This document shows, piece by piece, positions 1-12,998 of a DNA stretch of 64,000 nt. The stretch's first letter is position 1. Every line of letters begins with the position of its first letter. Location of the stretch: contig CAVNZM010000003.1 of assembly GCA_963693365.1 (NCBI GenBank), positions 992,001 through 1,056,000 on the forward strand, given 5' to 3'. A program made the translations under genes and the position numbers. Origin of the DNA: Amoebidium appalachense (lineage: Eukaryota; Ichthyosporea). The notes under the pieces are model-generated. The model searched no databases and was not told where the DNA came from. It was given only the letters and a program-made list of their open reading frames with translations.

Positions 1-537
1 CTCACTCGAGTGCATAGAACTTTTGTTTACGGTCATATTCATATATGGTAGTTATATGTTTGAGCCAAAACTGTACCAATGCAACGTGCTAATTGTGCTC
101 ATTAATTAATATTCCCGGTTCAGATGATGTCATGTCTATATTTGCCACAGGATTCTATTCTTAGAGTGGTAGTGTGCTTTATTCCCGGATATTCTCAGAA
201 TATGTTTAGTTGTGTGAAGTAAGATTTACATTTAACTGCAATTGGTGTGTTAAACACGTTTATTTGTGTGCTTTAGTGCAAGTTAACTAGCCACTCAACA
301 TGCACAGTTAACTTTTATATCTTTAACGACTTGTTTTCATTGTGCTCTCTTTTCGGCCATGCTGTACATGGCCCACCACCAGGGTGCACACGAGGCCACC
401 ATGAGGTGGCCAACGACTATATAAAGCAGTGCCTCCCATGTCACAAACATGGGAAGCAGAACATTTGATTTACACTTTTCTACTGTCGTTTTCAGTGCAC
501 AAAACACATAGACTAGTTACCCATCATACACGACACT
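1..537 (+). promoter_or_regulatory. Spacer with TATA-like box upstream of a short ORF
   Basis: No gene is seen in the first 360 bases, which are AT-rich. A TATATAAAG box lies at 418-426, about 110 bases before an ATG at 538. Just after it is a small inverted repeat (CCCATG 435-440, CATGGG 448-453). This arrangement would suit a promoter or the end of a retroelement, but no long terminal repeat partner is visible in the window, so the role is inferred. Confidence 0.35.
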
Positions 538-669
538 ATGTCTGACAAGTTACAGTTGCAGCAACTAGTCCAACTACTGGAGCAGAGGTTGGCCTCACAA
601 GATGCAATCATTTCTGACTTACAGAAGGAACAACGTGCACTAGAACTAGCTTCTATGAACACAATGTCC

Positions 670-732
<63 letters not shown>

Positions 733-750
733 CGGGTGCAGCCTGATTAA
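538..750 (+). CDS. Short ORF with coiled-coil-like N-terminus, broken by poly-G
   Basis: The first 46 codons read as a Gln/Leu/Glu-rich amphipathic stretch (begins MSDKLQLQQLVQLLEQRL) that would form a helix or coiled coil. The frame then enters a G run of roughly 60 bases (about 676-732) giving only glycine and stops soon after. It may be the start of a real gene, or a gag-like leader of a retroelement, whose continuation is lost or shifted by the G run. No homologous family is recognised. A TATA-like box sits about 110 bases upstream. Confidence 0.3.
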
Positions 751-1466
751 TAATAGTGCGAAGCAGGCATATTTTAAATGCAAAGGTGTAAACAGACAAA
801 TATGAGATACCTGCACGAAAGACACGTGTGGGGTGGTTCTATAGAGGATTGGGAGAGCCAGCTGGACCGAAATAATTAGAACCATCATCACCAAGGCCAC
901 TGAGAACCAATACACGTGCTGGTGGTGTAGGCGCCAAAAAAAAGCCTAAGTTAGGTTTTACAATGGTTTTAAAGTTTTAAAGTGAGGCGGCTTGACATGC
1001 TGCGGCACCATTTGAATTTTTTGATTCTACGTAGACTACCAGAGCACAACAGATTTAATAAAGAGCACTTGCCACGTGCACCCTGATATATCGATTGTGT
1101 AGATCAGTACTATAGCACAGAGTCTGACAAGACAGCAATCATGTGGGCCCCCGATATTCATGTGTGGCCTATTATGTTGTGTACATATGTGCTTTGCCCA
1201 AGGCCATGTGCTTGACCACGGGTGCCGCGTCAGCCCACGTGCACGTACACGTGCATGCGCATGGCATTGCAGCAGTCTGAGAGTCACTGCGTGGCGAGCT
1301 TTGTGAGTATCGAACAGGCGTCATGTATGTTGACACTTGCATACACGTTTGTCTTGGCAAGTGGCAGTCCCTGAATGGATTGATGGGTGGCGGGAATCAC
1401 AGATCATGAGGTCTGAAGTGCCTGTGTGTGTGTGTGTGCGTGTGTGCGTGTGTGCGTGTGTGCGTG

Positions 1467-1511
<45 letters not shown>

Positions 1512-1810
1512 ACGTACGCGTGTGTGTGTGACGGTGTGTGTGTGTGTGTGTGATACAGTGTGTGTGTGCGTGCGTGCGTGTGTGTGTGTGGTGTCTGTCG
1601 TGTCTTGTGTACACGTGTGTGTGTGTGTGTGTGTGCATGTGCGTGTACATATTACACGTGTTTGTGTGTCACGGTGTGCACACGTTTGTCAATGAATGTG
1701 CACGCGTGTGTGTGTGCCCGCGCGTGTGTCTACTGTCATGCGTGTGTGTGTGTGCACATACCACGGTGCCGCGATGGGTACGTGTGTGTGTCTGCGATGT
1801 ACACGTGCCA

Positions 1811-1851
<41 letters not shown>

Positions 1852-4093
1852 TACGAAGCGAAAACTTCAGGGGATTGCCTCAGAGATTTTGTACACGTGT
1901 TTCTCCGAGCTTCGCACGCGGCGGCGGCAGTAGAACCAATCCATGAACGGTTCGGTCCAAACCGCCAGACCGGGGTTTGTAATGTCGAACCAAACCGAAC
2001 CGTTACGAGTCGGTTCAAACCGGTCGAACCATGCATATGTGTCCCTTATGGTTTTCCTGTGTAATTTTCTATGTTTATGCGTGTAGAAGTGTGTGTGGGT
2101 GCCTGTGCGTGTATGTTTAGTGTTTTTGGGGAGCCGTTTTCCAGCGGGGAGTGAACGGTGGTGGGTCCCCCGCCTGAACTTGTTCTACTCGCCCCACCTC
2201 CGGCTCCCTCCCTGGACCGGCCTGGCCGAATCTCCCCGGCCACGGCTCAGACCGGGATGGGGGTTTACGCTGTTTACTCGAGGCAAAGACCGGGATGTCA
2301 AACCGAAATAATGCATTGAGTAGAACTGAAGCCATGAAATGGTCTGATTGGACAAAATGTAAAGGCTCAAAGGACCATTGGCTGGTGCGAGTTGGCACCA
2401 ATTTAATATTTTGTGACGCTCAGGCATGCGCCCCACATAAAAAATGTTGATTAGCCACAAACGTGGGTGCATGCATCTCGCCATCTCAGTGTACTGTGTA
2501 TGTTCATTTATGTGTAACTGCTGACTAAAAAAGGATAACTTATGAATATTTCATATTTCGTTTTTTCTATCTTTCTTTTCTCTTCTTTTTATTTCTTTCT
2601 TTTTTTTGCGGTTCTGATCAGAGAATATGCTGGTCTCTGATGACCGAGCCCAGTGTAGATGTACAAAAAACACATTCCACCTGCGAGTCAGAATTGATAT
2701 GGGCTCTGAGCAGAGAGGAATCCACTGATAAAGCTTTGCCCCGTCTACGCCGTCAGGCAGATTACCGTTTTCAATAATGCGAAATTATCTCATTCCCTAA
2801 CAGTTTCATATTTTGGACTGGTAAACATTTGGTGGATATTCAGTGTGTTCTGATCTTTCTGAAACAAAATGTGTGATCGTGAGTGAATGTAAACAAACGG
2901 CTGGCTGCGCCAACCCGCTATTCTGTCCTGACACACTTGGAATCGTCCCCCTACACTAATACTTGGGGAAAGTCAGCAAATTTCACAGGAATGCTGTAAA
3001 AACAGCTACCGTTTCACAGCTTTTTTGGGGCGTTGTGTTCCGTAATTAACATTTGATTAGTTTATATATATATATATAGAAGATGTTTTATGCGTGTTAT
3101 AAAATGTAAATATCTTACAAAAGTTGAAAAATTGCTTGTTTTAGTTCCCGATGTACTTGAAGTAACTGTGGGGTACAAGGAATAAAGTTAGGGAGAAAAT
3201 TGGATCACACAGTCCAATTACACTTGGCTGCTTCTTGGTTTTCATTGTTTGTAAGTCATGCATTGCACTTTAGCGTAAAAATTACGTAGACCAGTTAAAC
3301 CAATCGGAGTCTTTAAAGTTGTTCGAGAACCGATTCCGATTGGTTATAGACCCCACGACGCCATGTGTTCACCCTATACTACATCGTTACACTGATTTTC
3401 CACTCAGCGATTACACAGGAAAAATGAGGTGACGAACATAACATGAAGTTACCGAGATTCGCAGAGGCTTTATTTAAGTTTATTAATTGAATACTAATAT
3501 TGAAGTGTAATAAATGACAAAACGTTCAGTTTAGTGCAAAGTTGTAACATTTCAAGATCGAAGCTGGTTTTCTATCATCAAGATTTGCGAGATGTGATTT
3601 GAGCTCTAGGGGGTTAAGCGCCAGGCTTGAGTCACCAACTTTCCACTGAGGCTGGTCAGTGCAGTTGGGTGTAATTTTTGAAACGTAAGCTTACACCGAA
3701 AGTGTTGGGGTTTGAGTTTACTGTCGTACACGTATTAGTTTTCCTCACTGACTTTCATTGCTACCCCATTCATTGCCTAGTGGCTGCTACCTTTTGCATA
3801 CGGCAGAGTTCACCCAAAGTCTTTACGACCCTTCTTCCTTCGCCAACTGCCGAGATTTAGCTAGACAAGGAGAAACATCATCCCACATGCGCACGAGCAT
3901 AGCATAGAGGCGTTGGTATGCGTTATGAACACACATTACTTGCATGTCGGCGCTTTATATTTCAGTGAGCAGCTTCTAACTCCGTATGGCATTCTAGAAC
4001 ATGCTAGTAAACGCAACATCAACTCCAGCATTTAGTTTCTGATCACATCATAACGTTCACCTGTTGCACTGGGTTTGGCCCAGACGTTTCACC
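751..4093. other. Spacer with (GT)n, poly-G and AACCG-rich palindromes
   Basis: No coding exon is supported here. It holds a long imperfect (TGTGTGCG)/(GT)n tract (about 1422-1680), a poly-G run (about 1813-1851), and a cluster of AACCG/CGGTT motifs in both orientations (about 1938-2030) that could fold or represent subterminal repeats of a DNA transposon. A short (TA)n lies near 3063-3078. From 2500 to 4090 the DNA is ordinary AT-rich sequence leading up to the kinase gene. Confidence 0.6.
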
Positions 4094-6474
4094 ATGGGCA
4101 ACACACAGAACAAATCGGTTAAGCTGGCGTCAGTTTTGAACAATGCTAGCATACTTAGCGTCGTAGATCACGGCAACAAGACCCGGCCGCAAAACGGTGC
4201 GAGAAGTGAAAATGGGAACCCCATGGATGTGCTTTCGGGGGGTACCACACCAATTAGCGTGCGGACACCCCCCATCAAACCAACCGGGAAGTCGCAGTTT
4301 TCGAAATTCAAAAAGAATTCACTTTTGCGCAGCCGGGGGGGTTCGGCGCCAAACGTTAATCCTACACCAGTGGTCGCCATTTCGCTCGATGTGGATGTTG
4401 ACATGGAAGATGCCATGCCCCAACAAAGTGCAAAGAGCATCTCGTTTGACCATGCAGAGCGCCTGTCACAGCATTCACGACCAAATTCAATAGACCACAC
4501 AAGCAAGAGCGGAAAGGGGCTCGTTTCTATGCCCCGTGTCTTGAAGAAACACGCTTATCACCACAGCAAAGTAGCACATTCTCACAGTGACGGCAGTTTA
4601 AATAACAGATCATTGCAATCAGTATCACTAGTTGCACCTGTTGCGGAAACAAAACCACGGCCTGTGAGCCAGTTGACGGCCGATAACTCGATGCCAAATA
4701 TACCGAGGTTTATGTCGTTGGATCAGTTTCAGCCCGTCAGGCAAGTGGGCACAGGCAGCTTCGGTGTCGTCACTCTGTCAAGGTGAGCACGGGCAAAATC
4801 TCTTGCTTGGCTTTTCCAAAGTTTCTACTTTTGCACTGATGCATGCTTAAGATCTTGGCTAATGTCGAAGGGATGAGCATAGATCTTGCGTGTTGCTGTC
4901 GTGGCTGCTTACGTGTTATGGGAATCTTCTGTAGCATGTGTGCAGCAACGGAAAATGGTTTCAAAAGTGCAGTTACTCTACCTGGGGATGGGGGAAAAGG
5001 GGGGGGGGGGGGGGGGGAGAAGGGGAGGATATGCAGTATCTACTGCACACTGTCCACCATCAAACGGCCACAGACACTAATCCGGTTAATACCCTAACAG
5101 ACATCGACCCACGGGTGTACCTTGTGTCGTCAAGATGATACACAAGCGCGACACCTTTGCCAAGAAACAGCACGAACATGTTTTGTGGGAGCGTTTCACT
5201 CTTGCGACCTTAACCCTCTCGGACTGTCCGTTCACCGTGCGCGCGCTCGGAATGTTCCAGGACCCTGAAAACCTCTACATCATATCGGAGTTTGTCCCCG
5301 GAGGTGAACTGTTCACCTATTTGGGCCTGCACAACTCGTTCAACGAAGCGACGGCGCGGTTTTACGTTGCCCAATTACTATTGGCTCTTGAGCATATGCA
5401 TGACTACCAGGACATTGTTTATCGCGACATCAAGCCGGAGAACATCCTATTGGACGCGGACGGCTACATCCGATTGGTCGATTTTGGTTTCGCGAAACGC
5501 CTGCGGAGAAACGACAGGACGTTCACGGTCTGCGGCACCCCGGACTATCTTGCGCCCGAGGTTTTGCTCGGCAAGGGCCATGGGCGGGAGGTGGATTTGT
5601 GGGCCACTGGAGTGTTCATGTGGGAGCTACTGACTGGTAAAGAACCACCCACACCCACCCACCCCCCCCTCCCCGCAAAAAAAAAAAAAAAAAAAAAAAA
5701 TCCCACTTGTTCTCTTTTGCACTCGTTTACATGTAAGTTAGCATTGTGACTTAGGGGTTTTGTAATGAATGTGATCCCCCTGCACAATTCCCCTTAGCAG
5801 ACGTCAGCAGTTTTTTTATATTTATGTAGACCACCATGTAAGCAAATCCCGTAATCGAACAGCCCATTTTTGGGCCCGAGTTCACATTGATACTGCATAA
5901 AGTTTCTTGTGCATAATAATCTAAATATATCTTTCATCCAACAACCCAACAAAAAATTATTTCACCAAATAACCAACCATTTGCCTCTCCTGCAGGCTCT
6001 GTCCCCTTCACCGCAACCACGCGCATGGACATGTACCGCAAAATCATCGCCGGCCGCTACGAAATCCCGGACTTTTTCTCGCCGGCCGCAGCAGATCTCA
6101 TCGCTGGACTTCTGACGGTCGATCGTGCGGCGCGCCTCGGGTGTTCCGTCGACGGAATCGTCGAGGTGAGGGCACACCCATGGTTCGACGGATTTGATTG
6201 GGAGGCCCTGCTGCAGAAGAAAATGCGGCCCCCTATACTCCCGGTAACACGGGGTCCATGGGATCCGTCAAATTACGCGAGCACGACTTTGGCCCCGACG
6301 CCTTCGAACGAACCTCTGGAGGTTTCGCAGGAAGAGATTGATTTGTATTTTCAGGATTTCGACGTGGTTTTGATCGGACGGGATTTGGTGGTGGAGGATG
6401 AGTTTGTGCTGGTTGAGCCGGCGCCATTTGGGGATTTGGGAAAAACACCGGAAAACGGTGAAGTGTCCCATTGA
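4094..6474 (+). CDS. AGC-family serine/threonine kinase, PKA/PKG catalytic type, three exons
   Basis: Exons 4094-4782, 5101-5636 and 5996-6474 join in frame to 567 codons plus stop; the introns are GT-AG. The ATG at 4094 is preferred because it gives MGNTQNKS, an N-myristoylation-type start like that of PKA catalytic subunits. Residues 1-210 are a Ser/Pro-rich, probably disordered extension. The kinase domain shows the glycine loop GTGSFGVV (219-226), the VAIK-type lysine K241, the helix-C glutamate E260, YRDIKPEN (D339), DFGFAKRL (D357), an activation-loop Thr (372) in TFTVCGTPDYLAPE, and ELLTGSVPF. The AGC C-terminal tail ends in an FQDF hydrophobic motif (527-530), followed by about 37 unusual acidic residues. 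The activation segment and ELLTG resemble PKG as much as PKA, but no cyclic-nucleotide-binding domain is present. The predicted reaction is ATP-dependent Ser/Thr phosphorylation, probably at membranes. An AATAAA lies near 6600. Confidence 0.95.
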
Positions 6475-6599
6475 AATTTTGAATCTTCGTGTGGGTTGTG
6501 ACAATTAATGTGTTAAGGTAATCAATAGTGCCCTCTTGGAGGCAGTTTTGGCTGATGAAGGAATGTATTGAGAATTTAATGCAATCTGTTGTATAAATC

Positions 6600-6605
6600 A
6601 ATAAA
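6600..6605 (+). terminator. Likely poly(A) signal of the kinase gene
   Basis: AATAAA lies about 125 bases after the kinase stop codon, a usual distance for a 3' UTR. Cleavage is not testable from sequence alone. Confidence 0.5.
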
Positions 6606-7356
6606 TCGGGCCCCGGTGGCTCCTAGGTAAATTCACATAAGGCTTGATTGTTTACTTATTTATTTATTTATTTATTTATTTGGGAGGGGGGGGGGGGGGG
6701 GGGGGGGGGGGAGGGGAATGAAGAGTGGTGCTTGTATGATAGAGAATATGTACAGTTCTCTCCACTGAATGTACTACACAGCTTCTGATGCACTATATGG
6801 GATTGATGGAGTAGTTAGCTGCTTGATGCACATATAAGGTAACATATTAATTAACATCATAGGCACTTAACACGTACAGTAAGGCTGTTGAAACTTCATA
6901 TATCTACTGTTGAACTTGAGATAACACATGCCGTAGCTTCTGGCTAATGCATTGGCCAGCAAAAATGCAACGCCATAGGGATAAATAAAATGAATAAATA
7001 AATAAAGTACCACGTGGATACTAAACTTTTTTTGAAATGATGAAGTAGTCACTCGGAATACAAATATTAATATTATCTAACAGGGCCCCTTACGCATTAC
7101 AATGATACACCCCTTATTGCAATATTCTTCCCCCCACAATCTAGTCAGGCTGGGGCAAAAGCCCCGGAGCTAAGTGTGTACTAGTAGTTAGAATAGTTAC
7201 AGTTACAATGTTTTATAATTTAATTAACTGACTGCACCTTGATGAGCACCCCAACTATAGGGTACAGTGAGTCGGTGCTGTGTGGAAAACGGTAGCCATA
7301 TATGACTTTCTATGAGGGCTCCCTGGGGGGTCCCTTTGAAAACAAAACGGGATTTT

Positions 7357-7400
<44 letters not shown>

Positions 7401-7537
7401 AAAAGGAATTGAATCGTTGACGTATGGATGCGGCCGCCAAGCCTTGATACGACGGTATAGGGGAACAAATAGAGTTCTCCCAATACCGCATGATAGTAAA
7501 TATATGGACAACACCATTTGTCCCCGGGGAGCCCGTG

Positions 7538-7592
<55 letters not shown>

Positions 7593-8099
7593 GGGGAACC
7601 CAACTACTTGATTTCTTCTTCTTATAATTAGTCTATATGGTGCTTCATAGAATAAGAAAAACCCTGATATATATCAGCACCCGACATCTATGTACGTGAT
7701 CATGATATGCTGCTGAGGGGATATTCCGAGCAAAACCCTCCCATACCTGAGACTGGTATCTCTTTGCCTGGAGTAAACAGCGTATTTAAACCCCCAACAC
7801 CATTGATGGTAATCTACTAATTAATCAAATGTCGTGTTCGTTAAAGCAACGTGGGCCTGATGCCGCGAAGTTGTGAATATACTCAGCTCGATTGTCATAG
7901 TCTCTTACGTATACCCGTTCCAAATTTTATGGTGACGCGAGCTTTTCCTGCCCCCCCTCCCCCCCCCCCCCTCCCCTCCGTGCCCTCCGCCCTCCCCCCC
8001 ACACCCTTCCCAGGCCTCCCCCCGGGGTATCGCGAACCTACCCTTCCTCACACAGATGTCAAACCTGTAACGTGTTATTTCAAATTCCCCTCCCCTCTC

Positions 8100-8140
<41 letters not shown>

Positions 8141-9060
8141 ACAACAACAACAACAACAACCAAAAAAAAAAAAAAAAGAAAGAAAAACCAACAACACCCA
8201 CCCACACACACACACACACACGGGGCGCGCACACATACACAGTCTCACACACACACATACATACACACACATGCTCATGCACGCACAGGTACACGTACCG
8301 GGAGTAATGGAAATTCGTGCCTTCATATTCCCGAGGGTCATCTAGCAACCTGCAACAGGCGGATATTTCAGCCAATCAGCTTGCTCGCATTTGCCACACG
8401 TAATCATAAAAAGTTTTGCCGCATAGAGTCTGCTAGACCATTGCTCCGATCATCTTAAGGTCGCTTTGTTTTCAAAAACCTATGATTATTTGGTTATTGT
8501 TCTTCTGATCAATATTGAAATACAAATTTTAAATCACACATGCATTACAGACCTACTCATTTCCCACCTGTTAAAGTGGTGATTTCTACTTGATGCGGCA
8601 CGAATTTCCGGGGGTTTGGTTAGTGTGTGTGTGTGCGTGTGTGTGCGTATGTGAGTGTGTGTGAGTGTGTATGTGTGTGTTTGGGGGGGGGGGGGGGGGG
8701 GGGGGGGATTGAAATCAGGGGGAAACGAAGGGTACGTGAAGGGCCGATTTGCTAAATTTCCGAAGGGGCCCCAAGCTGGGGGAGGGGGAGGGGGAGGGGA
8801 GGGGGGCGGAAGGGAGCCCGGGGGGGAGGGGGGGAGGGGGGAAAGGAGCCCGAGGGGAAGGGGGGGAGGGGGGGGGGGGGAGGGGAGGTACACGGTCTAT
8901 ATTTTGGGACATGGTGGAAGCACAGCCCCTCGTGTGCATGTATCGCTTGCTGCGTTTTCCAGCACGGCCACACACTGGACGAGGGGCGCCGTAGGCGCCC
9001 CGAGCTATACATATGTACACTGGGCTTACAGGATATTTATGCACCCATAACTCACTTGGG
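6606..9060. repeat. Low-complexity spacer: poly-G, two poly-A runs, poly-C, (CA)n, G-rich
   Basis: No gene is seen. Elements in order: (TTTA)n then a G run (about 6655-6712); two long A runs (about 7359-7397 and 7541-7590) flanking 143 bases with a GGGGAACAAAT / ATTTGTCCCC inverted pair; C-rich DNA from 7950, then C40, (CAA)n and an A run (8101-8177); imperfect (CA)n to 8280; (GT)n (8620-8680) running into poly-G; and a G-rich block to 8890. Open frames here encode only Pro, Gly, Lys or His/Thr runs. Confidence 0.8.
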
Positions 9061-9092
9061 TGGAAGTCTAGATAAGAAAGACAAAGCTAAAA

Positions 9093-9996
9093 CTACCAAT
9101 CAAACTTAGCCGAATTTAGGAGAAAATCTATCACAGAGAACCCCTCCAAATGGAGGTTCTCTGCCGGAAGTGAATCTACAGAGCTAGAAAAAGAGGCTAA
9201 GGTCTTTGGGGGGAGTGCCCCCGTGAGCAAACCACATCTAACGACACAAACCGTTTTTATAAAGGTACCTGAGCATCGAGTACATTTAGTGGGCCTATAT
9301 GTATTCATCAGGAAACGATTACAACGCCAAGCTAAAGCCATTTGCTCATTACGGCCGTCTATTATGTCTTTAAGAAATGCGTTTATCCGGCATATATCTA
9401 TCCTAACAGTATCCCGCATATATGAGACTAATTCCTTATTGTGATCATGCCGTAATTTTGGGTGTTTGCGAATTCCAAATGTTTTTCTACGACAGGGAGA
9501 GAAATCTCAGGAGATAGATATACTGGGGTATACGTAGGAGCCGGGGCGGTGTGGAGCACAAACAAGGGGTGGTGTGGTGCAGACAAGCGGAGGTGGTCTA
9601 AATGAAACTGAAACTTCAGTGCTAATTCTTGGATGTGGTGAGGGGGTGGAGGAAAAGCAAACAAAGAATCAAACAAACGCGGGAGATAGGGGAAAGACCT
9701 GTGAGAAAGGAGCAAGCCGGGTCGTAGTGAAAATCCAGAAGTGGCTGGAGGGCCAGGGGGATAATCTCCTCCGATGCTAGCGCCAGTAGTGGGAGGCCGT
9801 ATTCACACAGTGGTCGAACGTACGTGCAGTAGAGTTGGTACCGGTTATACGGGTGAAGGGATGCCTCCCGCCCGCCCAAATAAGTCCGCCGGAACAAGTG
9901 TAGGCAGTGTGTGACGCTGTCCACGCGGGCCGCAACCATTTGCACAGACAATAACCCGTATGCATCGAATGGCACACCCAAATACCTAAAAAGCGC
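9093..9996 (-). mobile_element. Decayed non-LTR retrotransposon, C-terminal part of the reverse transcriptase ORF
   Basis: Read on the minus strand from 9996, one frame gives FRYLGVPFD, the thumb motif typical of LINE reverse transcriptases. It is followed by a Tyr-rich segment with TYVRPLCEYGLPLLAL, the usual 'Y-rp-EYg' block after the RT domain, and then SFLTGLSPISR. The reading frame breaks near 9625 and continues in another frame (about 9430-9640, with HLDHLRLSAPHHPL). After further stops it continues in a third (9093-9419), which carries a Cys-rich knuckle-like end (KCTRCSG, then VVRC). At least two frameshifts and internal stops mark it as a pseudogene. The 5' RT catalytic region (FADD) is not in the window. 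The clade is not assignable by eye. Confidence 0.72.
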
Positions 9997-10030
9997 GCGT
10001 CGTTATTGAGATATCCGGAGATATCTGTAA

Positions 10031-10185
10031 CGGATATGGTTGAGGCCTCGTTTGGGCATCTTGTACATGTACAATATAATAGGATCGCCTGTATACATAC
10101 ATGTGTGTGCGCTTGTGTATTTGTCTGTGTGTTGGGTGGACCGGCGGGCACAAGGGTGTGTGTGTGTGTGTCTGTGTGTGTCTGT

Positions 10186-10216
<31 letters not shown>

Positions 10217-11140
10217 GGGGGGGAGGAGGGGCAGGGTGGGGGTGGGGGTGGGGGGGGGGGGGGGGGTGAGGGGATTGTAATATTGCGTGGAAATTATATA
10301 GCACACACGCATTGAGTCCAGCACGTTGGCAAAAAAAAAAAAAAAGCCGATGTCCTGAGCAACTACACAAGATATAGAGTGATACGCTGTCAGCCATCAA
10401 TTGCAACATTCCTCTTTCAGGCTTTAAAATCTTAATCTTTCACTGCCCAATCATAAATTTAAATTCTTATTCTGCCCCGCATGTTCGCCTTGTGCTGTCT
10501 CTTATTAGTTGCCATGGTCATTGAGATATTCCAGATATCTCGCCCAATAGAACGGCGGCCCGCTCCACGGATCAGCCAATGGGGTGCGGTCTGTGGGATA
10601 AAAATAGCGCATGCCCTGGTTGTGTATAACTGGCCCTGTCCAGAGCGGGATCGACTATGGTGTTGGTGGTGGCCGGGTGGTAATGGACCAGGTGGTGGTC
10701 ATGGGAGGCGGGACGCGGGCAGGGGGGGGGAAGGGGGGGAGTAAGGGGGCCCGGGGAGGGGGGGGGGGGAGGGGGGAGGGGGGGGGGGGGGGGGTCAAGC
10801 AAGAGGGGGTCAAATTGGCAGTTTGGACGGTTAAAAAAAAAGGGGGGGGGTGTGTGTGTGTGTGTGCGTGTGTGTATACGCGTGTGTACACGTGTTTAAT
10901 TTGTTTTTGTGTGCGTGCGTGTGTAGGTGTGGGGAAAGGGGGAGGGAGCCCAGGCCGCGGGGGGAGGGGGGGGGTTCGGGGGTTAAATGCGTTTGGGGGG
11001 GGGGGGGGGGGGGGGGAAGGAGAAGGGGACCCTACTCATAAACAAGACACAGCATCCTTGACTTTTTGAACTTCCACATCAGCCCTATAGACTGCAACAG
11101 TCTTTCTTGCTAACCTCAATTTTTCTGAAGTCGAAACCCA
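10031..11140. repeat. (GT)n, poly-G and G-rich spacer
   Basis: Nothing coding is recognised. It contains (GT)n then G runs (about 10095-10270), an unremarkable 300-base stretch, then G-rich DNA interleaved with (GT)n (10720-11025). Apparent ORFs are Gly/Arg/Val-rich products of these repeats. Confidence 0.75.
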
Positions 11141-11149
11141 CCAAATTAA

Positions 11150-11735
11150 TAGATTTAGATCTATCTACAAATCCGTGAACGCCCCCGTTAACGTTAGTTC
11201 CATTCACTACCCCCCCCCCCCCCCCCCCCCCCCCTCACCCCATGGCCAAACAAGATCAATTTAGTCAAAAATTTGTCGGAGCCAACTAACTACAGGTCTT
11301 TCTCAGATCGGAAGTCCAATGTCTATATACAAATCAAACACTCCCCCACCCCCCTTAAGGTCTATTCACCAACCAAACCCTTCCCCCTCCCCCCCCCCCC
11401 CCCCCCCCCCCCATACATACTAGGACGTCTACCTGTTAAATCAAAACCCCTTACTAATAAACCGTTAATAAGGGTTATAAGGGTTATCTACAAATCAGAG
11501 AACCCCCCATATAATATTAGGTCAATCTACCCCCGTATTAGGTCTATCTACAAATCAGAAAATCCATTTATTAGTTCCATCTAGATCTACAAATCAGAAA
11601 ATCCCCTTACTAGCTAGGTCTATCTACAAATCGGAAACCCCCCATTATAATTAGTTCTATCGACAAATTCGAAACCCCCAATTCGGTCTACCTGTCAAAT
11701 AGAACCCCCCCCCCCCCCCCCCCCCCCCCCCATAA
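11150..11735. repeat. Degenerate tandem repeat built on TCTATCTACAAATC
   Basis: A unit of roughly 45-60 bases recurs at least six times: (A)GGTCTATCTACAAATC, then RGAAAA/CCCCC, then TTA-rich DNA and TAGTTCTAT. Copies diverge by substitutions and by length changes of the C run. Poly-C runs near 11210-11234, 11391-11412 and 11706-11731 are part of, or inserted in, the array. Confidence 0.65.
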
Positions 11736-12068
11736 GCCCTATTTTCAATCAGTGCTTCGAGTACAATTACTGTATGATTGTAATCGTAATTCCCGGAAAA
11801 TCGACATGATTCGCAGATTCTCATGATATATCCCCTCCCTCCTCCCCTCCCCCCCCCCCCCCTCTCCCCCCTCCTTCCTCTTGCATGCCTTCCTCCCACC
11901 CCCCCACGCTCTTCCCTTCACTTCCCTGTCCCTCTTCCCTTCCTCCCCCCAGGATCCCCACCTCCTCTTTACCACCTAAGATAGTCGAATTGCCCCCCCC
12001 CCCCCCCCCCCCTTCCCCCCCTTCCCCTTCCCCCCCCCCCCCCCCCCTTCCCCCCCCCTTCCCTTCCC

Positions 12069-12099
<31 letters not shown>

Positions 12100-12491
12100 A
12101 AAAAACACTTGCACACACACAATGTCATCCCCTCCGCCACCTCCCCTCATTTTTATCCCATACTCCACCCAAAGGGCCCCTATGTTGTCTATTTTTTTTT
12201 GTTACAGACTGCAAAGTGCACAATAACGGTGGACAAAAAATGCAATTTTTGCTGGGCACACGCAAAGTTTATGCATAATATTGCAGACACACGAAGATGA
12301 AGAATAATAATGCAAAGCCCATTACCCGGGGCGGGGAAGGAGGGATTGTGTAGGAGGGAGTGCTCACAAGCACACACCCTTTGGAAGCATGAAGGTGTTT
12401 CTTTGGGGTGTCATATGAGAGTCCAGTTATGCAACGTACAAGGGCTGTTGAGAAAAGTAGTATAAATGCTTGTGTCTAATGTGCGTGCGTG

Positions 12492-12531
<40 letters not shown>

Positions 12532-12698
12532 TGTGTGTGTGTGTGTATGTGTGTGTGTGTGTGCACGCTTGCGCACATGTATTTCGATGCATTCTTGTGT
12601 AGGTGCCTGCGTCCATCAGTATGTGTGTGTGTGTGTGTGTGTATGTGTGTGTGTGTGTGGTGTCACGGTGTGTGCGTGTGTGTGTGTGTGTGTGCGTG

Positions 12699-12731
<33 letters not shown>

Positions 12732-12736
12732 ACGTA

Positions 12737-12786
<50 letters not shown>

Positions 12787-12958
12787 CATATTTGGATGTG
12801 TACACGTGGTTGCAACTGGAGGATAAAGGTTTTACAACCCCCCCACATGCTCCTCTTCCTCCACACCCCTCCTCCCCTCGTTTACGTCACCAACCTGACT
12901 CCCCTCTCCCCACGTGCCCATACCATTTCTTACCTACCACCCTTTGCCAACCCCCAAG

Positions 12959-12998
<40 letters not shown>

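Noticed and set aside
1321-1946. Overlapping long frames rich in Cys-Val or Thr-His
   Set aside because: They are translations of (GT)n/(CA)n arrays in all frames and both strands, with no splice or family support. The same applies at 12466-12826, 18104-18430, 33199-33426, 35937-36520 and 50071-50500.
7425-7440. NotI-like GCGGCCGC as possible vector contamination
   Set aside because: A single 8-base site within otherwise genomic-looking DNA; no cloning-vector sequence around it.
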